NCBI GenBank assembly: GCA_016302165.1
Contig: JAEDOD010000090.1
Coordinates: 1-7,473, forward strand
Length of the DNA: 7,473 nt
Reading direction: 5' to 3'
From: Sphaerochaetaceae bacterium
GTDB taxonomy: Bacteria > Spirochaetota > Spirochaetia > Sphaerochaetales > Sphaerochaetaceae
The position numbers and the translations under genes are program-made. Below, piece by piece: positions 1-6,113 of the stretch (position 1 is its first letter; each line of letters begins with the position of its first letter). Below the pieces are notes generated by a model, which saw only the letters and a program-made list of their open reading frames with translations, was not told the DNA's origin and did not search any database.

Positions 1-349
1 GGACGTTTTCATCATTGATTCCGCTACCCAGGAAAGCCTTTATCTCTTCTTTTGTGTAGCATCTTGCTGACAGGACTTCAGCCATATTCTCAATTTCACT
101 TCTGCTCTGTCGGCGGAGTATCATATTCTCCAGGCTCTCAGGTTTTTTAATGAGAAATTCTATACGGGAGGAGTCCCCAGCCTTAAAGGTGCTCATTACA
201 TCAACCTTCCCTTCCTTCTCTTCAACTTCAAGAAGGGATGGCTCTAATCTAAGAGGCTCCTTTTTTGCAATATCCGCCTTCTGCCAGAAATTGGCAGGCT
301 CGCAGGAAAAAAGTAGCAGTGTTGATAATAGAATTACAAAAAACCTCAT
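1..349 (-). CDS. Putative lipoprotein, N-terminal part (runs off left edge)
   Basis: The reading frame starts at ATG 349-347 and stays open for 116 codons to the window edge. The first 16 residues are a short lipoprotein signal: Met-Arg, a hydrophobic run (FFVILLSTLLLF), then Leu-Phe-Ser-Cys with the lipidated Cys at residue 16 and Glu after it. Phe at the -2 position departs from the strict enterobacterial lipobox but is tolerated in relaxed versions such as those of spirochaetes. The rest is charged, rich in Glu and Lys, has no further membrane segment, and matches no family I recognise. The product is probably anchored to a membrane and faces the outside of the cytoplasm. It lies 43 bases downstream of the asparaginase gene in the same direction. 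No clear Shine-Dalgarno sequence precedes the ATG. An in-frame TTG at 367-365 would add six residues but also lacks one. The lipobox supports the gene being real; its function is unknown. Confidence 0.72.
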   Translation of the reverse strand, partial: MRFFVILLSTLLLFSCEPANFWQKADIAKKEPLRLEPSLLEVEEKEGKVDVMSTFKAGDSSRIEFLIKKPESLENMILRRQSRSEIENMAEVLSARCYTKEEIKAFLGSGINDENV

Positions 350-377
350 AAGGAAATAGTAAGACAAGGGAAAATGA

Positions 378-394
378 GAGTCAAAGGAAGACTC
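378..394 (-). terminator. Weak stem-loop at the asparaginase stop codon
   Basis: The inverted repeat GAGTC (378-382) and GACTC (390-394) forms a 5-bp stem with a 7-base loop overlapping the asparaginase stop codon. Read on the minus strand it is followed by a T-rich stretch (TCATTTTCCCTTGTCTT). This could give weak termination between the asparaginase and the lipoprotein gene, but the stem is short and it may be chance. Confidence 0.22.
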
Positions 395-1373
395 AATACC
401 TATTGAAATATTCCTGGATTTTCTCCCTGTCCCTTGTCTTCATCAATGCAAGAATCAGAAGAATCCTTGCTTTAGTAGGGGCAAGGTTATCTCCCAGTAT
501 TATGTTCCCCCACTTGTCGAAGGCTGAATCAGGGACAATCATTCCGTTTCCGATCCTGGAGGATCTCACCACAGGAATGGATAGCTCTCCTATGGCTTCG
601 TTATAGGCTTTGCTGTAGTTTCCGTTTCCAGCTCCTACTATCACAAGTCCATCATTTCCCTTGGCTGCAAAGGAAATCAGTGAAGGGTCTGCATCCACAT
701 GGAAAAGCAGGATTCCTACCTTTGGGAGGGAGGATATGCCATCAACAGAAAACTCGCTGGCTGTGGTGTGAGGCTTGAGGGAAGTGTTATAGAGAAGAAC
801 CCTTCGGTCCAGCACATATCCCATCATGCCGAAATCCCTTCCTCCGAAGGCTGTAACGCTGGTGGTGCTAAGCTTCTGGAAGTCACGGGCACAATATATG
901 CTGTCTGAGAAGACGCATACAACTCCCTTTCCCCTTGCTTCCCTGCTTGATGCCACCACTATAGACTGATAAAGATTCATAGGGCCGTCGGCGCTGGTTG
1001 CTGTAGAGGGGCGCATGGCTCCTGTCACCACCACAGGCTTCTCTGTCTTCACCACCAAATGGAGAAAGAAGGCTGTCTCCTCCATGGTATCTGTGCCATG
1101 GGTTATTACAAAGCCGTCAATGTCATCCCGAAGGGAAAGAGTATTGATCAAGCCAGCCAGACGAAGCCAGAGGGAAGAAGTGATATCGTCAGAATTTATG
1201 TTTGAGACCTGGATCTCTTCAATATCAGCAATTTCTCCCAGACCGGAAATGGACTGAGTCAAGCTATGGATGGAAATGGCACCTGGCCTGTAGCCGGCCA
1301 CATCCCCCGGTTTTCCCTTTCCTGCAATTGTGCCTCCTGTGGCAAGTACCACTACCTTTGGTCTTCTTTTCAT
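393..1373 (-). CDS. ansB: L-asparaginase, type II-like, without signal peptide
   Basis: Hydrolyses L-asparagine to aspartate and ammonia. The 326-residue product follows E. coli AnsB closely along its length. The nucleophile motif TGGTIA holds Thr15, Tyr28 is the mobile-loop tyrosine, and HGTDTMEET holds the second triad (Thr94, Asp95, with Lys167 in the later FQKLSTT segment). GAMRP and SADGPMNL are also present. The substrate-binding pair normally Ser-Gln (58-59 in E. coli) is Ser61-Asp62 here, as in type I enzymes. No export signal is seen: the protein begins Met-Lys-Arg-Arg directly before the first beta strand, so a cytoplasmic location is inferred. The start at 1373 is chosen because GAGGAGGGAAGG sits just upstream. 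A longer in-frame ATG at 1430 adds 19 non-conserved residues that run through this binding site. It lies 75 bases behind the transporter gene in the same direction. The symbol reflects similarity, not proven periplasmic function. Confidence 0.93.
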   Translation of the reverse strand: MKRRPKVVVLATGGTIAGKGKPGDVAGYRPGAISIHSLTQSISGLGEIADIEEIQVSNINSDDITSSLWLRLAGLINTLSLRDDIDGFVITHGTDTMEETAFFLHLVVKTEKPVVVTGAMRPSTATSADGPMNLYQSIVVASSREARGKGVVCVFSDSIYCARDFQKLSTTSVTAFGGRDFGMMGYVLDRRVLLYNTSLKPHTTASEFSVDGISSLPKVGILLFHVDADPSLISFAAKGNDGLVIVGAGNGNYSKAYNEAIGELSIPVVRSSRIGNGMIVPDSAFDKWGNIILGDNLAPTKARILLILALMKTRDREKIQEYFNRY

Positions 1374-1448
1374 CCTTCCCTCCTCTTCAAAGTCTAGACA
1401 ATTGGAGAGGAGGGGTAAAGATGGGGGCAAAGGTCCCTTGTCAGAAAA

Positions 1449-2756
1449 TTATAGGCTCTTCATCCACTTCCCCTTTCTGAAGACACAGAATCCAATTATG
1501 AGCCTTACCACCTCCTCCATGGAAAGGATGAAGTAGACCATATGGATAGGTAAACCGAAGACATTTGAAGTCAAAAGGGCCAAAGGGACTCCGATCCCCC
1601 AGGTTCCGATGATATCGATTAAACCTGTAAGGTCTGTGCGGCCTCCAGAGCGGAGAACTCCTCCGCTGAGAACCATGTTGGAAACCTTTACAGGTGCAAC
1701 AATGGCATACACAACCAGAATTGAGGAGCCTATGGCCCTTACTTCTGGCTCCACATTATATATGGAAAGATATACGGATCTGGTAAGGACAATAAGAATG
1801 GAAATCATAATGCTTCCCAGGGCTCCATATTTTACAAGTTTCTTTCCCAAAGCCTTTGCTTCATTGTATTCCTTGTTTCCAAGAAGTTTTCCCACCATGA
1901 TTCCTGCAGCCTGGGAAATACCGGTCAAGGCTCCGATCATGATGTTCTGCACAGGATAGGAAAGGACCATGGCGGCTGCGGCGGCAGTGGAGATATGGCC
2001 ATAGACTCCTCCATATACATTCTCTCCAAGGCTCCACAGGAATTCACATACCATTACAGGAAGTAGAATCTTAATGAAGGATGGGAAGTAGTCACCCTTT
2101 TCTTGAGAGGAAGTCCTGGAAGGAAGATACCTGGAGCCGAAGCACAGCACCACAATAGTTGCCACAACCTGGGAAATGACTGTAGCAACTGCTGCTCCCT
2201 CAGCGCCTTTCCTGAGAATGAAGATGAACACATAGTTCAATAGAGTATTGAGGATTACAGAGAAGAATGTGGCATACATGGGAAGCTTTGCCTTGTCATT
2301 ACAGCGAAGGGAAGCCGAAGCCATAAGAGTAAGTGTCATGGGAATAAAGGAGAATGAAACTATCCTGAGATAGGAGGAGGCGACAGCTATGGCCTCGCTG
2401 TCCCTGGAATATAGTCCCATGATGAAGGAAGGAGCAATGAAGGAAAGGAGGAAGAATACAATGGATACCAGAAGAGCAGACAAAGAAGTGAGCCTGAAGC
2501 TTCGGTACTCCCCTTCCCTATCCTTTCTTCCCACATATTGGCTCAGCATAATGGACGCTGCGGTCACCACAGCATTCACTACAGTGGAGCATAGCCCGGA
2601 GAATTTTCCTGCAAAGCCGATAGCGGCAATGGAGACGCTTCCCAGCTGCCCCACCATAATCTGGTCGGCAATGCTGAAGGAGGACTGCAGAAGGCACTGA
2701 AGTGTCACAGGAAGGGCAATGGAGAATAGGTCATGACGGAAGGAACGGTTGTCCAT
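1449..2756 (-). CDS. MATE-family multidrug/metabolite efflux transporter
   Basis: A 435-residue integral membrane protein of the multidrug and toxic compound extrusion family, which uses a sodium or proton gradient to export small organic molecules. About twelve hydrophobic segments can be placed. The N-terminal segment reads IALPVTLQCLLQSSFSIADQIMVGQLG, split here as IALPVTLQCL then LQSSFSIADQIMVGQLG, and is typical of the family, with a membrane Asp at residue 31 and the following Gly-X-Leu-Gly turn. EGAAVATVISQ near the end of the first half and the Ala-rich GHISTAAAAAMVL segment in the second half are also family-like. Length fits the usual 430-460 residues. The ATG at 2756 is preferred because AGAGGT lies six bases upstream. 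A TTG at 2789 would add 11 residues but has no ribosome binding site. The gene follows the LacI-type regulator by 52 bases, so it may be co-transcribed with it. The exported substrate cannot be read from sequence. Confidence 0.93.
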   Translation of the reverse strand: MDNRSFRHDLFSIALPVTLQCLLQSSFSIADQIMVGQLGSVSIAAIGFAGKFSGLCSTVVNAVVTAASIMLSQYVGRKDREGEYRSFRLTSLSALLVSIVFFLLSFIAPSFIMGLYSRDSEAIAVASSYLRIVSFSFIPMTLTLMASASLRCNDKAKLPMYATFFSVILNTLLNYVFIFILRKGAEGAAVATVISQVVATIVVLCFGSRYLPSRTSSQEKGDYFPSFIKILLPVMVCEFLWSLGENVYGGVYGHISTAAAAAMVLSYPVQNIMIGALTGISQAAGIMVGKLLGNKEYNEAKALGKKLVKYGALGSIMISILIVLTRSVYLSIYNVEPEVRAIGSSILVVYAIVAPVKVSNMVLSGGVLRSGGRTDLTGLIDIIGTWGIGVPLALLTSNVFGLPIHMVYFILSMEEVVRLIIGFCVFRKGKWMKSL

Positions 2757-2773
2757 AAGATACCTCTTTTGGA

Positions 2774-2802
2774 CAAATAATAGCCTCAAAGACAGCTATT
2801 TG
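2774..2802. repeat. Imperfect inverted repeat between lacI and the MATE gene
   Basis: AATAGC (2779-2784) and GCTATT (2795-2800) form a perfect 6-bp stem with a 10-base loop. The flanking CAAAT (2774-2778) and TTTG (2799-2802) could extend it with a bulge. It fills most of the 52-base spacer and ends about 18 bases before the MATE start codon. It could modulate readthrough from lacI or bind a regulator, or it could be chance in AT-rich DNA. Confidence 0.25.
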
Positions 2803-2808
2803 CAAAAG

Positions 2809-3810
2809 TTAATCGCATAACCTTTTGACTGTATTCCCTTCTCTCAGCTTTACGTCAACTATCTTCACCCTGTTTTCATTGACTCCTTCGGCAAATTCCT
2901 CAAGGCTTTTTACAGCCATTTCAGCCCTCATCATATGGTCCTGCTCAATGGTGGTAAGGGAGAAGAAGGAGGCCTGCATGGTTCCGTCAAAACCTATGAC
3001 GGAAATATCCTTTGGCACTGAGATTCCCTCTGTATTCAGAAATGAGATGAAATCCAGGGCGTAGTAGTCTGAAATTGCGAAGACAGATGAGAAGGAGCGG
3101 ATATAGTCCAGGCGGGATGAGTATAGAGCCCAGCGCTGATCCTTATCCATTGGAATCAGCATCTCCTCTCCCTTTCCAACCTTCTCCATTACAGCACAGC
3201 ATCTGGCTTCATCCATCCTCTCCCTGTTGTCTGTAAGGCAAAGCACATTGGAGTGTCCCAGATTTTTAAGATAGGCTCCTGCCAATAGGCCACCTTTCCT
3301 GTCATCAACGGTAAGCATTGCAATTCCGTCACCTTCCACGGAGCAAACTCCGTCATAGACGACAAAGGGAATCCTGCTTTCTCTGCGGATAGAGGAGTAG
3401 TCGCTGTCGCAGAATCCTATAAGTACCAATGCATCCATATTCCACATGGAGGCATATTTGGGGATCTCGGAAATATCCCTGGTGGTCTTCACCATCATAA
3501 ACAGTCCCTTCTCCTCCAGTTTTCTGCATAAGGCATTTAGGGAAGCGGATACAAATCCATCCTCAAGAACTCTATCGTGGTATTTCTCATGGTCGTTGAT
3601 CACAACGCCTACAATCCTGGAATCATTACGGCCAAGAAGAAGAGCAGCCATGGAAGGAATGTAGCGATGGCGCTCAATGGCCGCCTCCACCTTCTCGATG
3701 GTCTTCCTGGAAACCTTGCCCTTCTTCCCGTGAAGGACATTGGAAACTGTAGCTGTGCTTACTCCCAGCTCCTCAGCAATATCTTTTATGGTTATGCGGT
3801 TTTCTTCCAT
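2809..3810 (-). CDS. LacI-family transcriptional regulator
   Basis: A 333-residue DNA-binding regulator of the LacI/GalR type. Residues 5-30 (ITIKDIAEELGVSTATVSNV) form the N-terminal helix-turn-helix, followed by the hinge around YIPSMAALLL. The rest is a periplasmic-binding-protein-like sensor, with VDDRKGG, the GH-S-N-V strand (LGHSNVLCL), AISDYYALDF, and the late signature SVIGFDG followed by TTIEQD. The hinge differs from the common Pro-Asn-x-x-Ala-Arg pattern: it reads Pro-Ser-x-x-Ala-Leu. Length and placement of the HTH favour the ATG at 3810. In-frame ATGs at 3855 and 3876 would add 15 or 22 residues with no family resemblance. None of the three has a nearby Shine-Dalgarno sequence. 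The gene is divergent from cutC and directly upstream of the transporter. LacI proteins usually bind a sugar or nucleoside, but the effector here is unknown. Control of cutC-M81 and of itself is inferred from position. Confidence 0.95.
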   Translation of the reverse strand: MEENRITIKDIAEELGVSTATVSNVLHGKKGKVSRKTIEKVEAAIERHRYIPSMAALLLGRNDSRIVGVVINDHEKYHDRVLEDGFVSASLNALCRKLEEKGLFMMVKTTRDISEIPKYASMWNMDALVLIGFCDSDYSSIRRESRIPFVVYDGVCSVEGDGIAMLTVDDRKGGLLAGAYLKNLGHSNVLCLTDNRERMDEARCCAVMEKVGKGEEMLIPMDKDQRWALYSSRLDYIRSFSSVFAISDYYALDFISFLNTEGISVPKDISVIGFDGTMQASFFSLTTIEQDHMMRAEMAVKSLEEFAEGVNENRVKIVDVKLREGNTVKRLCD

Positions 3811-3816
3811 AGAGGG

Positions 3817-3822
3817 ATTATC
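3817..3822 (-). promoter_or_regulatory. Candidate lacI -10 box giving a leaderless message
   Basis: On the minus strand GATAAT reads from 3822 to 3817, five of six matches to TATAAT. Transcription would then start about seven bases on, at or next to the A of the lacI ATG at 3810. A weak -35-like TTTCCC lies at 3845-3840 with a 17-base spacer. This agrees with the absence of a Shine-Dalgarno sequence, but the -35 match is poor. Confidence 0.3.
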
Positions 3823-3840
3823 CGACAGAATGGGAGAAAG

Positions 3841-3853
3841 GGAAACACTTTCC
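3841..3853. promoter_or_regulatory. Candidate LacI-type operator, GGAAA-CAC-TTTCC
   Basis: Perfect 5-bp arms GGAAA (3841-3845) and TTTCC (3849-3853) flank CAC. The arms resemble half-sites often bound by LacI-family proteins, although the classic central CG is missing. The site overlaps the possible lacI -35 region and lies eight bases upstream of the possible cutC -35, so a role in autoregulation is plausible. This is inference from sequence and position only. Confidence 0.35.
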
Positions 3854-3861
3854 ATAGGATA

Positions 3862-3892
3862 AAGACATTTCTCCATAGCAATGGGATATAAT
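3862..3892 (+). promoter_or_regulatory. Sigma-70-type promoter of cutC-M81
   Basis: A perfect TATAAT -10 box lies at 3887-3892. The best -35 is AAGACA at 3862-3867, four of six matches with a rather long 19-base spacer. Transcription would begin near 3899, directly before the ribosome binding site, leaving a very short 5' leader. The weak -35 together with a strong -10 is common in regulated promoters. Confidence 0.6.
3872..3885. promoter_or_regulatory. Candidate operator inside the cutC promoter spacer
   Basis: TCCATAGCAATGGG is a pseudo-palindrome: CCAT (3873-3876) and ATGG (3881-3884) are symmetric about a central GC at 3878-3879. It is 14 bases long, as LacI-family operators often are, and sits between the -35 and -10 of cutC, where a bound repressor would block polymerase. 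The arms are only four bases each, so support is modest. Confidence 0.35.
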
Positions 3893-3900
3893 GTACCTCT

Positions 3901-3907
3901 AAGGAGG
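3901..3907 (+). promoter_or_regulatory. Ribosome binding site of cutC
   Basis: AAGGAGG lies five bases before the cutC ATG and is the strongest Shine-Dalgarno sequence in the window. It fixes the cutC start and contrasts with the SD-less lacI start on the other side of the same spacer. Confidence 0.85.
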
Positions 3908-3912
3908 ACAAA

Positions 3913-4653
3913 ATGAAGGAATTGATTGAAATATGTCTGGAAGACGCAGAGAGCGTCATCAGGGCAGAGAAAGGAGGAGCAGACAGGGTCGAGCTCTGCG
4001 GAGATCTCTTTGAAGGTGGCACCACACCAACTCTCGGAACCTTCCTTACAGCAAGAAGACACACTTCCATAAAGATAAACGTGATGATAAGGCCAAGAGG
4101 CGGAGACTTTGCATATAGCGATATAGAGTTCGAGACCATGCTGGAGGATGTAAGGATATTCAAGGAGAATGGGGCTGACGGAATAGTGTTCGGCATCCTC
4201 AACGGAGACGGTACCATTGACAGGGCCAGGTCGGAAAAGATAATTGAAGCCGCCCGCCCTCTTCCTGTGACATTCCATAGAGCCTTCGATATGACAAAGG
4301 ATCTTTTCTCGTCTCTGGAGACTCTCATTGACATGGGAGTGGATAGAGTACTCACCAGCGGTGGGGAGCCCACTGTCATGGAAGGCATATTGAATCTGAA
4401 GGCCCTGGTGGAAAAGGCTGGAGACAGAATAATCGTAATGCCAGGCTGCGGAATAAACGAGAAGAACTTCAGCTATCTCAAGGAGACAGTCAAAGCTAAG
4501 GAATACCATGTATATCTTCCTGTGGAGGAGGAATCCAGAATGGAATGGAGACCTGGCCACATCTATATGGGAGGAATGCTTAGGCAGCCTGAATTCTTCA
4601 TCCAGCACACCAGTTCAGATAGAGTAAGGACAATAGTGGGAGATAAGAGATGA
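3913..4653 (+). CDS. cutC: CutC family protein (TIM barrel)
   Basis: A 246-residue protein with the full CutC signature, close to the 248 residues of E. coli CutC. GGADRVELCGDLFEGGTTPT covers residues 21-40, RPRGGDF residues 60-66 with Tyr68-Ser69 following, TFHRAFD residues 120-126 and LTSGG residues 147-151; the MPGCGIN stretch and a C-terminal YMGG are also present. The family folds as a TIM barrel and is cytoplasmic. It was named for copper homeostasis, but that role is disputed and no reaction is firmly established, so the name should be read as a family label. The conserved charged and His residues (Glu27, Arg60, Arg62, Asp65, His122, Arg123, Asp126) suggest an enzyme pocket. The start is set by AAGGAGG. 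The stop overlaps the next gene's start by four bases (ATGA), which implies translational coupling with the M81 hydrolase. Likely under control of the divergent LacI-type regulator. Confidence 0.95.
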   Translation: MKELIEICLEDAESVIRAEKGGADRVELCGDLFEGGTTPTLGTFLTARRHTSIKINVMIRPRGGDFAYSDIEFETMLEDVRIFKENGADGIVFGILNGDGTIDRARSEKIIEAARPLPVTFHRAFDMTKDLFSSLETLIDMGVDRVLTSGGEPTVMEGILNLKALVEKAGDRIIVMPGCGINEKNFSYLKETVKAKEYHVYLPVEEESRMEWRPGHIYMGGMLRQPEFFIQHTSSDRVRTIVGDKR

Positions 4654-6113
4654 GAGTTCTTACAGGTGGCCTCCACCATGAAAGCGACACCTTCAATCCC
4701 ATAATAACAGGAGAAAAGGACATCAGAATTCTAAGGGGCGAAGAAATCCTCTCACATAGGGCAGAGGATGCCATTACAGGAATCGTGGAAAGGCTTGAGA
4801 AGGAAGGAATAGAGGTGGTCCCCACTGTACTGGCCAGGGCGGTTCCCAATGGAGTCTGGGACAGAAAGATATATGAAAAGCTAAAAAGTGAGATCATCGA
4901 CAAGGCCAGGAAAGAGAAGATAGACGGAATCTGCCTTGCTCTCCACGGCTCCATGAGGGTGGAGGAAATAGGAGAAGCGGAGGGAGACCTGCTTTCTTCC
5001 CTCAGGTCCCTTTTTCCCTCCCTTCCAATAGTATGCTCCCTGGATATGCACGCAACCCTTTCAAAGAGGATGCTGGATAATGCTGACGCCTTCACCGGCT
5101 ACAAGACAGCTCCCCATGTAGATGAAAGAGAGACGGGAGAAAGAGCAGCAGAACTTCTGATAAAAGCCTTGAATGGCACCAGGCTTACCATGGCAGCATA
5201 CCGCATTCCCTTCCTGGTTGCAGGAGAAAAGAGTGAAACTAGCGTAGAACCCATGAAAACCATAATGGAGGAAATGGAAAAGCTGGAGAAGGAGGAGGGA
5301 ATTCTCTCAGCCTCCATCCTTATGGGCTTTCCTTGGGCAGACTCTGCCGACGGAGGAGTATGCTCCCTAACGGTTACAGACAACGACCTAAAAAAGGCTG
5401 AAGAGAAGGCCCTTTGGGCTGCAGAGCTTTTCTGGAGAAGAAGGGAGGAGTTCCTTTTCTACAACGAAACAAAAGTTCCTGAGGAAGCTGCAGGAAGAAT
5501 TATGGAGCTGGTGAAATCCGGTCTTACTCCTGTAGTGGTCAGCGACAGTGGAGACAACCCTACCGCAGGGTCCAGCCAGGACAATACCTCCTTCCTTTCC
5601 CTTCTCCTGAAAGAGAAGGAGATTACATCCCTCTCCCCTCCACTTCTCTATCAGGCCTTCTATGATCCTGAAATATGCCGTATGGCTCTGGAGAAGGGGG
5701 AAGGAGCATATATTGAAGGGGAACTTGGAGCCTACTTTGACAAAAAGAAGAGTTCCCCCATCAGAATAAGAGCCAAGGTGTTGAAATGTGTGAGAAACTA
5801 CGGCTCCACATACAAAACGGATCTGGCTCTCATACACCTGGATGGAATCGATGTGGTGGTAACCAGCGAACACGTAGGATGCTACGAAGTGGAGATGATG
5901 AGAGCGCTATCGGTAGTTCCTGAAAAAAGGAAGGCCATAGTGGTGAAGCTAGGATATCTGGAACCGGAAATCCGCTGTCTCTCATCATCCTCCTTCATGG
6001 CACTGACGGAAGGAAGCAGCGATGAGATCTTGGAGCGTCTTGAATACAGGAACATCCAAAGGCCCATCTGGCCTTTGGACAAGGAAGGGGATTTCAGAAT
6101 CAGAAAGCTCTAG
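4650..6113 (+). CDS. M81-family (MlrC-type) metallohydrolase
   Basis: A 487-residue protein of the M81 peptidase family, named after microcystinase C, with the N-terminal DUF1485-type domain and the C-terminal MlrC_C domain. The N-terminus carries GGLHHESDTFNP with Glu11; LALHGSM places His99-Gly100. SLDMH supplies Asp132 and His134, and GYKTAPHVD supplies His156, 22 residues after His134. This Glu, Asp-x-His, His set matches the zinc ligands proposed for MlrC. The C-terminal domain opens near residue 295 with SDSGDNPTAGSSQDNT. Length fits the family. No signal peptide is seen, so the enzyme is cytoplasmic. Most family members occur in bacteria with no link to microcystin, so an amide or peptide bond in some small metabolite is the likely target (inference). 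Its start overlaps the cutC stop, making the two a tight operon. Its last four bases overlap the end of the convergent epimerase gene. Confidence 0.93.
   Translation: MRVLTGGLHHESDTFNPIITGEKDIRILRGEEILSHRAEDAITGIVERLEKEGIEVVPTVLARAVPNGVWDRKIYEKLKSEIIDKARKEKIDGICLALHGSMRVEEIGEAEGDLLSSLRSLFPSLPIVCSLDMHATLSKRMLDNADAFTGYKTAPHVDERETGERAAELLIKALNGTRLTMAAYRIPFLVAGEKSETSVEPMKTIMEEMEKLEKEEGILSASILMGFPWADSADGGVCSLTVTDNDLKKAEEKALWAAELFWRRREEFLFYNETKVPEEAAGRIMELVKSGLTPVVVSDSGDNPTAGSSQDNTSFLSLLLKEKEITSLSPPLLYQAFYDPEICRMALEKGEGAYIEGELGAYFDKKKSSPIRIRAKVLKCVRNYGSTYKTDLALIHLDGIDVVVTSEHVGCYEVEMMRALSVVPEKRKAIVVKLGYLEPEIRCLSSSSFMALTEGSSDEILERLEYRNIQRPIWPLDKEGDFRIRKL
6055..6079 (-). terminator. 10-bp stem-loop inside the M81 3' end; likely epimerase terminator
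   Basis: TCCAAAGGCC (6055-6064) and GGCCTTTGGA (6070-6079) form a perfect 10-bp stem closed by a 5-base loop. On the minus strand it begins 30 bases after the epimerase stop and is followed by TGTTCCTGTATTC, which has a moderate U content. On the plus strand it is followed by AG-rich sequence, so it fits termination of the leftward transcript. It encodes part of the conserved-looking Arg-Pro-Ile-Trp-Pro-Leu-Asp segment of the M81 protein, so codon constraint contributes. Confidence 0.5.

Larger units (their letters stand above)
3811..3912. promoter_or_regulatory. Divergent lacI/cutC control region
   Basis: This 102-base spacer separates two divergent start codons and must hold the promoters of both transcription units. 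It contains a perfect -10 box for cutC, two candidate operator-like inverted repeats, a possible -10 (GATAAT) for lacI, and three copies of the 7-mer TCCATAG (3806-3812, 3851-3857, 3872-3878). No small ORF with a ribosome binding site is seen in it. Confidence 0.7.

Noticed and set aside
1374..1430. Longer asparaginase start at 1430
   Set aside because: The extra 19 residues are encoded by the Shine-Dalgarno region and spacer, are not a signal peptide and are not conserved in the family.
1609..1959. Plus-strand frames inside the MATE gene, and similar ones inside the asparaginase gene
   Set aside because: Each is antisense to a well-supported gene and has no recognisable content.
2757..2789. 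TTG start at 2789 for the MATE gene
   Set aside because: It has no Shine-Dalgarno sequence, whereas the ATG at 2756 has AGAGGT at good spacing and gives a typical N-terminus.
3792..4388. A 198-codon minus-strand frame overlapping cutC and the divergent spacer
   Set aside because: It is Ser/Pro/Leu-rich with no motif, lies antisense to a clear cutC gene and runs through the promoter region.
3811..4608. A 266-codon upstream extension of the LacI frame, antisense to cutC
   Set aside because: It overlaps cutC almost entirely and shows no LacI-like or other domain. The HTH begins at the usual place after the ATG at 3810. The open frame is a by-product of cutC codon use.
4598..5873. Minus-strand frames of 165, 94 and 161 codons inside the M81 gene
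   Set aside because: They are antisense shadows of a complete, motif-bearing gene and have low-complexity, Ser-rich translations without domains.
4650..6113. A microcystin-degradation gene
   Set aside because: Only the MlrC-type family is supported. No mlrA, mlrB or mlrD neighbour is present, and the family is common in bacteria unrelated to cyanotoxin degradation.
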